Shown: piece after piece, positions 1 through 4,967 of the stretch
Layout of the letters: every line of letters begins with the position of its first letter
How positions within the stretch are numbered: position 1 is the first letter of the stretch
Assembly: GCA_041172365.1 (NCBI GenBank)
Contig: JBEDKD010000024.1
Location: 1-6,384 of the forward strand
DNA: 6,384 nucleotides
Source of the DNA: JBEDKD01 sp041172365
GTDB lineage: Bacteria > Cyanobacteriota > Cyanobacteriia > Cyanobacteriales > Microcoleaceae
Reading direction: 5' to 3'
Made by a program: the position numbers and the translations under genes
Notes under the pieces: model-generated
Seen by the model: only the letters and a program-made list of their open reading frames with translations
Databases searched by the model: none
What the model was told of the DNA's origin: nothing

Positions 1-11
1 CTAAACAGACA

Positions 12-36
12 AAACCCGCCTCCGCGGGTTTAATTT
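12..36. terminator. Candidate intrinsic terminator hairpin, possibly bidirectional
   Basis: A perfect 8-bp stem, AAACCCGC (12-19) with GCGGGTTT (24-31), encloses a 4-nt loop. On the plus strand TAATTT follows. On the minus strand the stem runs into TTTTGTCTGTTT. It could end transcripts from pflA, whose stop lies about 230 nt away. It could also end a plus-strand gene lying left of the window; the TAA at 2-4 would suit as its stop codon, but that gene cannot be seen. The direction is therefore left open. Confidence 0.5.
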
Positions 37-41
37 CTTCA

Positions 42-72
42 GTAGGGGCGAATGGCATTCGCCCAATCAATC
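42..72. repeat. Palindromic intergenic repeat, copy 1
   Basis: The unit is GTAG followed by GGGCGAAT-GGC-ATTCGCCC and then AATCAATC. The palindrome has an 8-bp stem (46-53 with 57-64) and a 3-nt loop. A second copy starts at 87. Short palindromes of this type are widespread in cyanobacterial intergenic DNA. No coding content is visible. Confidence 0.75.
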
Positions 73-86
73 TCATCTTTGTTTGT

Positions 87-129
87 GTAGGGGCGAATGG
101 CATTCGCCCAATCAATCGCCCAATCAATC
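87..129. repeat. Palindromic intergenic repeat, copy 2, with a 12-bp tandem duplication
   Basis: This copy is identical to copy 1 over its 31 nt (87-117). Its tail GCCCAATCAATC (106-117) is then exactly duplicated in tandem (118-129). The stem is 91-98 with 102-109. The extra 12 bp look like a recent slippage event. Confidence 0.75.
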
Positions 130-177
130 TAATAATAAAATATACAATTAATTTTGTGTAGGTACTTACAAAAATGG

Positions 178-242
178 GATGCTCCCTCTATTAAATTCCT
201 CAAGACTCTTAAGGTTAACTAAAACACTTTGAGGGGCTTGAG
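178..242. repeat. Dispersed GATGCTCCC element and inverted repeats downstream of pflA
   Basis: GATGCTCCC (178-186) is followed by ATTCCTCAA (195-203). A related GCTCCCT...ATTCCTCAA combination occurs on the opposite strand near 1230-1255. The segment also holds the inverted repeat CTCAAG (199-204) with CTTGAG (237-242), and CCTCAA (198-203) with TTGAGG (229-234). These could fold in the 3' end of the pflA transcript. There is no T-tract typical of a terminator here. The remaining bases of 130-259 show nothing recognisable. Confidence 0.4.
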
Positions 243-259
243 TAGAATCATGCAGTCTT

Positions 260-991
260 TTATTGAACTTGGATGTGATATTTTTGGAAGAGCGCGATCG
301 TGTTTTGAACTTCTGTAGGAGTAGGGGGTTGTGTTTCCTTCAACTGGTAATAATATCCGAGATTATCCCACTTATACTCACCCATTTTATGAAAAGGTAA
401 AACTTCAACTTTTTCCACATTATCTAACTGAGAAATAAAATTGGCTAATCCCTCAATATTATCCACATCATCTGAGAGATTCGGAACTAAGACAAAGCGA
501 ATCCAAGTGGGTTTATGAATTTCCTGTAAATATTTAGCTAAAATAATAGTAGGTTTAAGAGAAACATTTGTGATTTTAAAATAAGTAACTGGATCGTAAG
601 ATTTAATATCTAATAACACTAAATCGACATACTCTAATACAGGTTTAGCCACTTCTAAATCGACAAAACCAGACGTATCAAGGGCAGTATGAATGCCTAA
701 TGCTTGAGCTCGTTTACATATCTCAGCCACAAATTCTGGTTGCATCAAAGGTTCGCCACCAGAGATAGTAATTCCACCACCAGAAAACTGCATATAAGTG
801 CGATATTTTTGCACTTCTTCCATAATATCATCAACACTCATTTCCTCACCTTCTTTAATATTATGACAGTCGGGGTTATGACAATATAAACAACGGAGTG
901 GACACCCTTGTGTAAAAACAATAAATCTTATGCCGGGACCATCGACAGTGCCACAACTTTCTAGGGAGTGAATTTTACCTGTAATTTTCAT
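260..991 (-). CDS. pflA: Pyruvate formate-lyase activating enzyme (radical SAM)
   Basis: This cytosolic radical-SAM enzyme uses a [4Fe-4S] cluster and S-adenosylmethionine to abstract hydrogen from a glycine of PflB, making the active glycyl-radical enzyme. The 243-aa product is close to the 246 aa of E. coli PflA. The cluster motif CPLRCLYC places Cys at 30, 34 and 37, as in E. coli. Other family marks are DGPGIR near 17-22, SGGEP at 77-81 (SAM binding), DIK at 128-130 and a C-terminal LPFHKMGEYKW near 198-208. The start at 991 is chosen because family homology begins with MKITGKIHSLESCG. The frame stays open a further 101 codons upstream, to 1294, but that stretch only translates the low-complexity tract and other repeats. 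No Shine-Dalgarno is visible; the upstream bases are U/C-rich. It lies downstream of pflB in the same direction, with a 367-bp gap and its own candidate promoter. Confidence 0.95.
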   Translation of the reverse strand: MKITGKIHSLESCGTVDGPGIRFIVFTQGCPLRCLYCHNPDCHNIKEGEEMSVDDIMEEVQKYRTYMQFSGGGITISGGEPLMQPEFVAEICKRAQALGIHTALDTSGFVDLEVAKPVLEYVDLVLLDIKSYDPVTYFKITNVSLKPTIILAKYLQEIHKPTWIRFVLVPNLSDDVDNIEGLANFISQLDNVEKVEVLPFHKMGEYKWDNLGYYYQLKETQPPTPTEVQNTIALFQKYHIQVQ

Positions 992-1000
992 AATTTTAAT

Positions 1001-1127
1001 AAAGAAGGAAGAGGGAAGAAGGAAGAAGGAAGAAGGAAGAAGGAAGAGGGAAGAAGGAAGAAGGAAGAGGGAAGAAGGAAGAAGGAAGAGGGAAGAAGGA
1101 AGAAGGAAGAGGGAAGAAGGAAGAAGG
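1001..1127. repeat. Heptanucleotide tandem repeat; 127-nt pure polypurine tract
   Basis: The plus strand is only A and G for 127 nt. From 1004 to 1122 it is 17 consecutive 7-bp units, either GAAGGAA or GAGGGAA, followed by a 5-nt partial unit. From 1046 on, the two variants alternate as GAGGGAA-GAAGGAA-GAAGGAA, giving a 21-bp higher-order repeat of about four copies. Cyanobacterial short tandemly repeated repetitive (STRR) sequences are known to have 7-bp units, so this fits that class. It ends 9 nt before the pflA start codon. In the pflA transcript it would read as pure C/U. Tracts of this kind can form triplex DNA and change length by slippage. Confidence 0.95.
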
Positions 1128-1157
1128 TGTGAGGTTATAGATGGTAGGAGATAGGGC

Positions 1158-1166
1158 ATTATACCA
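1158..1166 (-). promoter_or_regulatory. Candidate extended -10 promoter for pflA
   Basis: On the minus strand the sequence is TGGTATAAT, a perfect TATAAT preceded by TG one base upstream (the extended -10 form). No good -35 hexamer is found at 16-18 bp, which extended -10 promoters can do without. It sits after the putative pflB terminator and before the polypyrimidine tract. Transcription would start near 1151, giving a leader of about 160 nt. It is inferred from sequence only. Confidence 0.45.
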
Positions 1167-1201
1167 TTCACAAAAATGATGAGTGAGCATCTTAAAGAAG
1201 T

Positions 1202-1219
1202 AAAAAAACTCCGCGGGAG
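1202..1219 (-). terminator. Putative intrinsic terminator after pflB
   Basis: On the minus strand CTCC-CGC-GGAG is followed at once by seven T residues (1208-1202). The stem can be extended by two G-T pairs outward. It lies about 140 nt past the pflB stop. The stem is short, so termination may be partial, letting some transcripts run on into pflA. An outer inverted repeat, GAGTGAG (1181-1187) with CTCACTC (1223-1229), brackets it and could compete with it. Confidence 0.5.
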
Positions 1220-1229
1220 CCTCTCACTC

Positions 1230-1283
1230 CTTTTGAGGAATCTAGGGAGCGAGACGTCCGATGCTCCCCACAGGCTACGCCAA
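1230..1283. repeat. Dispersed intergenic repeat block between pflB and pflA
   Basis: On the minus strand this reads GGCGTAGCCTGTGGGGAGCATC, then GGACGTC, then GCTCCCTAGATTCCTC. The arms GGGAGC and GCTCCC (6 bp) can pair across a 12-nt loop that contains the palindrome GACGTC. On the plus strand it carries GATGCTCCC (1260-1268), also found at 178-186 and 4913-4921. GCGTAGCC-type words are frequent in cyanobacterial interspersed repeats. The rest of 1284-1358 shows nothing recognisable. Confidence 0.45.
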
Positions 1284-1358
1284 CGCACTACCAATTTTCT
1301 TTTGAGACGCTCAATGATAATCCTATAATGCTCCGATCTTCTACCACCTGCATTTCAC

Positions 1359-3641
1359 TTAGAAACGATCGTGGAAAGTACGCGTAATTACATCCAATTG
1401 TTGTTCACGCGTTAACTTAATAAAATTCACCGCGTAACCGGAAACACGAATCGTTAACTGAGGATATTTTTCGGGATGTTCCATTGCATCATAGAGGGTT
1501 TCACGATTGAGAACATTAACATTAATATGATGTCCGGTTTCGTGGAAATAACTATCTAATAATCCCACTAAGTTTTTGATGCGAGATTCCTCCGTTTTAC
1601 CGAGGGCTTCTGGTACAATTGTAAAGGTATAAGAAATACCATCCTGGGAATCTTCATAAGGCAGTTTTGCCACGGATGAAAGAGACGCGATCGCGCCTTT
1701 GGTATCACGTCCGTGCATAGGATTTGCACCCGGAGCAAAAGGTTCACCCGCTTTCCGTCCATCGGGTGTATTTCCAGTAGCTTTCCCATACACCACATTG
1801 GAAGTAATAGTAAGAACAGATTGAGTCGGAACCGCGTCACGATAAGTTTTCTGTTTGCGGAGTTTAGTCATTACATCCTTCACTAAATTAACCGCGATAT
1901 CATCCACACGAGGATCATTATTACCAAACTTAGGATAATCTCCTTCAATTTGATAATCTACCGCCAAACCGCTTTCATTGCGAAGGACTTTCACCTTCGC
2001 GTATTTAATCGCGGATAAAGAATCAGCTACCACCGATAAACCCGCCATACCACAGGCCATTGTCCGCTCAACATTCAAGTCATGTAACGCCATTTCCAAG
2101 CGTTCATAACAATATTTATCGTGCATATAATGGATAACATTCAGCGTGTTGATGTACATTTTGGTTAACCATTCCATCATCACATCAAATTTGGCTATTA
2201 CCTCATTATAATCTAAATAATCGGCGGTAATGGGAGTTAATTCAATCCCGACTTGACGACCTGATTTTTCATCTTTACCACCATTAATCGCGTAAAGAAG
2301 TGCTTTCGCTAAATTAACCCGTGCTCCAAAAAATTGCATTTTTTTGCCAATTTGCATCGCGGAAACACAACACGCGATTCCGTAATCATCCCCAAAGGCA
2401 GGACGCATTATATCATCATTTTCGTACTGAATGGAACTGGTTTTAACTGACATTTTGGCACAGAATTTTTTGAAGGGTTCCGGCAAAAAATTAGACCATA
2501 AAACCGTTAAATTCGGTTCCGGTGCAGCACCCAAATTATCTAAAGTATGCAAGAAACGATAACTAGATTTGGTCACTAAGGGCCGTCCATCTTCTCCCAT
2601 ACCGCCGATTGATTCTGTCACCCAAACCGGATCGCCCGAAAATAACTGATTATATTCAGGAGAGCGTAAGAAACGAACCATCCGTAATTTCATGACAAAA
2701 TCATCAATAATTTCTTGGGCTTCCTCTTCCGTCAAAACACCATTTTGCCAATCCCGTTCAAAATAGATATCAAGGAAATTTGCTACCCGTCCCAAAGACA
2801 TCGCGGCACCATTTTGTTCCTTCACCGCACCGAGATAAGCAAAATAAGTCCATTGCACCGCGTCTTTCGCATTACCCGCGGGTAAACTAATATCAAACCC
2901 ATAGGAGGCCGCCATTTCTTTTAGTTCCGCCAGGGCTCTCATTTGTTCATTAATTTCTTCGCGCAAACGAATCACTGACTCGTCAATAACATCCACTTCT
3001 AGGGAAGAAAGTTGCTGTTTTTTATCCAGAATTAAGCGATCGATGCCATATAAAGCCACCCGTCGATAATCCCCAATAATACGACCGCGACCATAAGCAT
3101 CAGGCAACCCTGTAATAATACCAGAATGACGCGCTAAACGCATTTCACTGGTATAAGCATCAAACACTCCATCATTATGAGTTTTGCGGTATTTGGTGAA
3201 TATTTCTTTTGTTTCGGGGTCAAGTTGATAATTGTAAGATTCGAGGGATGCTTTGACAACACGAATCCCCCCCAAGGGCATAATCGCACGTTTGAGGGGT
3301 TTTTCTGTTTGTAAACCGACAATAATTTCCCGGTTTTTGTTAATATATCCGGGGGCATGAGCGGTAATACTCGATGGGACTTTGGTATCAACATCAAGCA
3401 CTCCTTTTTCCCGTTCTCGCTTCATTAATTCTAAGACTTCAGTCCAAAGAGATTGGGTGCGCTCTGTTGGTGGTTTCAGGAAGGATTCATCTCCTAAATA
3501 AGGAGTGTAGTTTTGTTGAATAAAATCTCGTACATTAACTTCTTGCGTCCATTTTCCGGTACTAAAGCTTTGCCATTGAGGACAAATTTCACTAAGATTT
3601 TGAGGGGATACTTTGGTGGGACGTTCCTGATTGATAACCAT
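1359..3641 (-). CDS. pflB: Formate C-acetyltransferase (pyruvate formate-lyase)
   Basis: This cytosolic glycyl-radical enzyme converts pyruvate and CoA reversibly to acetyl-CoA and formate. The 760-aa product has the same length as E. coli PflB and aligns along its whole length: the N-terminal EVNVRDFIQQNYTPY and GDESF, then GLPDAYGRGRIIGDYRRVAL, QNGAAMS, and YAINGG. The catalytic cysteine pair is Cys424-Cys425 in IACCVS (codons at 2372-2367). The radical glycine is Gly735 in RVSGYAV (codon 1439-1437), 25 residues from the end as in E. coli. The start at 3641 gives the family N-terminus and has an AGAGG ribosome-binding site 9 nt upstream; an in-frame ATG at 3707 adds 22 unlike residues and overlaps the likely promoter. 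One HIP1 site lies inside the gene (1687-1694). The enzyme is oxygen-sensitive once activated, so in a phototroph it should serve dark anoxic fermentation. No formate channel gene (focA) is in the window. Confidence 0.98.
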   Translation of the reverse strand: MVINQERPTKVSPQNLSEICPQWQSFSTGKWTQEVNVRDFIQQNYTPYLGDESFLKPPTERTQSLWTEVLELMKREREKGVLDVDTKVPSSITAHAPGYINKNREIIVGLQTEKPLKRAIMPLGGIRVVKASLESYNYQLDPETKEIFTKYRKTHNDGVFDAYTSEMRLARHSGIITGLPDAYGRGRIIGDYRRVALYGIDRLILDKKQQLSSLEVDVIDESVIRLREEINEQMRALAELKEMAASYGFDISLPAGNAKDAVQWTYFAYLGAVKEQNGAAMSLGRVANFLDIYFERDWQNGVLTEEEAQEIIDDFVMKLRMVRFLRSPEYNQLFSGDPVWVTESIGGMGEDGRPLVTKSSYRFLHTLDNLGAAPEPNLTVLWSNFLPEPFKKFCAKMSVKTSSIQYENDDIMRPAFGDDYGIACCVSAMQIGKKMQFFGARVNLAKALLYAINGGKDEKSGRQVGIELTPITADYLDYNEVIAKFDVMMEWLTKMYINTLNVIHYMHDKYCYERLEMALHDLNVERTMACGMAGLSVVADSLSAIKYAKVKVLRNESGLAVDYQIEGDYPKFGNNDPRVDDIAVNLVKDVMTKLRKQKTYRDAVPTQSVLTITSNVVYGKATGNTPDGRKAGEPFAPGANPMHGRDTKGAIASLSSVAKLPYEDSQDGISYTFTIVPEALGKTEESRIKNLVGLLDSYFHETGHHINVNVLNRETLYDAMEHPEKYPQLTIRVSGYAVNFIKLTREQQLDVITRTFHDRF

Positions 3642-3650
3642 AAATTTTAT

Positions 3651-3656
3651 ACCTCT
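3651..3656 (-). promoter_or_regulatory. Ribosome-binding site of pflB
   Basis: The minus strand reads AGAGGT, then nine bases, then the ATG at 3641. It supports this start over the in-frame ATG at 3707 and contrasts with pflA and the response-regulator gene, which lack a clear site. Confidence 0.7.
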
Positions 3657-3677
3657 GTTGAGACAAATGAATCGAGA

Positions 3678-3707
3678 ACAATACACAGGTTGTGCATTAC
3701 TCAACAA
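3678..3707 (-). promoter_or_regulatory. Candidate pflB promoter
   Basis: On the minus strand TTGTTG (3707-3702) and TATTGT (3683-3678) are separated by 18 bp. Each matches the consensus at four of six positions. A start near 3671 would give a leader of about 30 nt containing the AGAGG site. No FNR-type TTGAT-N4-ATCAA palindrome is seen near it. This is a weak, inferred call. Confidence 0.3.
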
Positions 3708-3751
3708 AAACTTATCTTCGTTCTATTTATTAGTATGAAAGGTGATTGTTT

Positions 3752-3759
3752 GCGATCGC
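3752..3759. repeat. HIP1 octamer in the pflB upstream region
   Basis: This is an exact GCGATCGC palindrome. HIP1 is strongly over-represented in many cyanobacterial genomes and serves here as a taxonomic marker. Other exact copies are inside pflB (1687-1694) and inside the kinase gene (5457-5464). Confidence 0.85.
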
Positions 3760-3766
3760 GTCTGTT

Positions 3767-3788
3767 TTATGTTCAACTTATGTATAAC
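3767..3788 (-). promoter_or_regulatory. Tandem 11-bp direct repeat upstream of pflB, possible regulator site
   Basis: On the minus strand GTTATACATAA is followed directly by GTTGAACATAA: two 11-bp units differing at two positions, one helical turn apart. It lies about 125-147 bp upstream of the pflB start and about 60 bp upstream of the candidate -35. In-phase direct repeats are typical of response-regulator binding sites. Cyanobacterial RpaB sites (HLR1) are also tandem, but with a 10-bp period. The regulator is unknown. Confidence 0.25.
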
Positions 3789-3821
3789 TTTAGGGAAATG
3801 GGGACTGCATCCGGGTTGGGC

Positions 3822-3883
3822 AAAAAAAAACCAGTGGGAGCCTTTGGCTGTGTAGGAATCCAAGAGCCAGAAGCGCCCACTGG
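3822..3883 (-). terminator. Strong intrinsic terminator after the response regulator
   Basis: On the minus strand CCAGTGGG (3883-3876) pairs perfectly with CCCACTGG (3838-3831). The stem continues inward for about 12 more positions with two single mismatches and one G-T pair (GCTT with AGGC, CTGGCT with AGCCA). Nine T residues follow (3830-3822). It begins 12 nt beyond the regulator's stop codon. It should insulate pflB from upstream transcription, so pflB needs its own promoter. The arms are unusually long for a simple terminator. Confidence 0.8.
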
Positions 3884-3895
3884 AAAAAAGGCTTT

Positions 3896-4414
3896 TTACA
3901 TAATCGGGATGCAGGGGATGGACTTTTCTGGTAGGGTAAGCAAAACCCCGATCATTTCAACTAATAGACGTTCTCGCTGTGTTTGTTTTTTCAGGGACTC
4001 GGTAATTTGGGCAACTTCTTGATATTGACGACTAATCTCCAAAAGACGGCGTACCCGTTGACGTAGTACCGCCCAATGAATCGGTTTAGTGATATAGTCC
4101 GTGGCCCCCGCGTCAAAGGCCTGATCCACAGAATCAGGATCATCGAGTACCGTAATCATCAATACTGGGGGATCGTCAGTCCCCGTGATTTGCCGTAACT
4201 TACTGCAACAGGTAAAGCCATCCATGATAGGCATTACTCCATCTAGCAAAACCATATCCGGTTGCTGTCTCATAAATTCTCGCAAACCATGTTCACCATT
4301 ACTAGCTTCTGCTAATTTATAGCCCTCTTCTTCTAGGGCTAGACGAAGCAGGCTTCTCATGGATCGATCGTCATCAACAACAAGGATGAGAGGAATATCA
4401 TGTGTCATAATCAT
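3896..4414 (-). CDS. Single-domain response regulator (CheY-like receiver) with an abnormal C-terminus
   Basis: The 172-aa product is a phospho-receiver protein. Residues about 8-130 form a complete REC domain: acidic pocket Asp14-Asp15-Asp16, phospho-acceptor Asp58 in LLDGVMPIMDG, the switch Thr88 in MITVLDD, and Lys110 in YITKPIHW. A helix of coiled-coil character (about 130-158, ending in KKQTQRERLLVEM) follows. In many cyanobacterial regulators such a helix leads into a GAF, GGDEF or kinase output domain. Here the protein stops after about 20 more residues (IGVLLTLPEKSIPCIPIM) that match no domain I know, so it looks like a truncated multidomain protein or a regulator working by protein contact. 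Two starts are possible, Met1 (4414) and Met3 (4408); neither has a Shine-Dalgarno site. A kinase with an HPt domain lies upstream in the same direction and is a possible phosphodonor. Confidence 0.9.
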   Translation of the reverse strand: MIMTHDIPLILVVDDDRSMRSLLRLALEEEGYKLAEASNGEHGLREFMRQQPDMVLLDGVMPIMDGFTCCSKLRQITGTDDPPVLMITVLDDPDSVDQAFDAGATDYITKPIHWAVLRQRVRRLLEISRQYQEVAQITESLKKQTQRERLLVEMIGVLLTLPEKSIPCIPIM

Positions 4415-4419
4415 TCTTT

Positions 4420-4425
4420 ATTATA
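4420..4425 (-). promoter_or_regulatory. Candidate -10 box of the response-regulator gene
   Basis: The minus strand reads TATAAT, a perfect consensus, only five bases before the ATG at 4414. Transcription would start at about 4413, so the mRNA would be leaderless or nearly so, with Met3 (4408) as the better start. The region 16 bp upstream (TTAGTT) is a poor -35 and lies inside the adjacent tandem repeat copy. Confidence 0.35.
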
Positions 4426-4429
4426 GGGA

Positions 4430-4518
4430 GTAGTCCTGCATAACTAATGATGCCGTTCGATGTAATCCTTTCTGTATAAGGATTGAGGAAGGTAAAAGCC
4501 TGACTTTTGCACCACTAC
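4430..4518. repeat. Structured tandem repeat of about 90 bp, copy 1
   Basis: This 89-nt unit is followed after six G residues by a second copy. Its ends form an imperfect inverted repeat, GTAGT-CC-TGC (4430-4439) with GCA-CC-ACTAC (4509-4518). Inside are a hairpin AATCCTT (4464-4470) with AAGGATT (4478-4484), loop TCTGTAT, and a small AAAAG/CTTTT hairpin. No coding content is evident. It could be a miniature mobile element or a structured RNA; I do not recognise the family. Confidence 0.8.
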
Positions 4519-4524
4519 GGGGGG

Positions 4525-4616
4525 GTAGTCCTGTATAACTAATGATCCCGTTCGATTTAGTCCTTTCTGTATAAGAAGGATTGAGGAAGGTAAAAGTCTG
4601 ACTTTTGCACCACTAC
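4525..4616. repeat. Structured tandem repeat of about 90 bp, copy 2
   Basis: This 92-nt unit differs from copy 1 by five substitutions and one 3-nt insertion (AAG) that falls in the loop of the inner hairpin. Read as plus-strand RNA, the two substitutions in stem arms turn C-G and A-T pairs into G-T wobble pairs rather than breaking them. A third one improves the AAAAGTC/GACTTTT palindrome. The outer arms are 4525-4534 with 4607-4616. Confidence 0.8.
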
Positions 4617-4967
4617 CTAGGGGTTTTGTCCAATCACCATTTTAATTTTTCTCTGACGGAAGAAAAATAATAGGCTATCTTTTTCATATTAATTAATAAT
4701 GTAGTACCCACATCTCGTGGGCGGATATCAGGGTTTGTCATCCGATTCTTCCCCAGGATCGGAATAACTGGGGGGCGATGCTCTCGGACTTGTGAAGCTA
4801 TAGCGCGATCGTCTGGCTCTGGGGAAAGTGGAGCCCTAGCGCGCGAGGACGCGCGCACTTCCTTTGCTGTGAGCCTTTTGATAACATTGGTATGAGCCTT
4901 TTGATAAAATGAGATGCTCCCTTGTGGAGAATCCCCTGGCTTATTGGTATCTGAAAATAATGAGTTT
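4617..4967. other. Gene-free, hairpin-rich intergenic stretch downstream of the kinase
   Basis: No convincing gene is present. The open frame 4634-4987 on the minus strand translates hairpin and GC-rich repeat sequence. Visible structures are CCCAC/GTGGG (4707-4721), CCCCAG/CTGGGG (4751-4773), GGCTC/GAGCC (4815-4835) and a 7-bp pure GC stem GCGCGCG-AGGA-CGCGCGC (4839-4856). None is followed by a T-tract on the minus strand, so no terminator for the kinase gene can be named. A GATGCTCCC word lies at 4913-4921. The 4750-4860 part is clearly richer in G and C than its surroundings. Confidence 0.6.
4870..4907. repeat. 15-bp direct repeat
   Basis: TGAGCCTTTTGATAA occurs exactly at 4870-4884 and again at 4893-4907, a period of 23 bp, separated by CATTGGTA. 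It lies 60-100 bp beyond the kinase stop codon. It may be a trace of local duplication; no function is evident. Confidence 0.8.

Noticed and set aside
704..889. Plus-strand open frame of 61 codons inside pflA
   Set aside because: It lies entirely antisense to a clearly conserved gene and has no independent support.
996..1190. Open frame of 64 codons on the minus strand through the heptad tract
   Set aside because: A 7-bp period keeps all frames open; the product is only LPSSFFP-type repeat translation.
1568..3397. Minus-strand open frames at 1568-1840 and 3134-3397 inside pflB
   Set aside because: They are alternate-frame readings of the well-conserved pflB sequence.
3642..3707. Upstream start of PflB at 3707 (22 extra residues)
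   Set aside because: The extra residues are unlike the family. The ATG overlaps the candidate -35, and the start at 3641 has a good AGAGG site and gives the standard 760 aa.
3642..3830. FNR/CRP-type palindrome for anaerobic control of pflB
   Set aside because: I searched by eye for TTGAT-N4-ATCAA and TGTGA-N6-TCACA forms and found no acceptable match.
3513..4022. Open frame of 169 codons on the plus strand
   Set aside because: It is antisense to the N-terminus of pflB, the terminator hairpin and the end of the regulator. Its translation has no family likeness.
4430..4616. CRISPR array
   Set aside because: There are only two long units of about 90 bp, separated by six G residues, with no spacers of uniform length and no cas genes.
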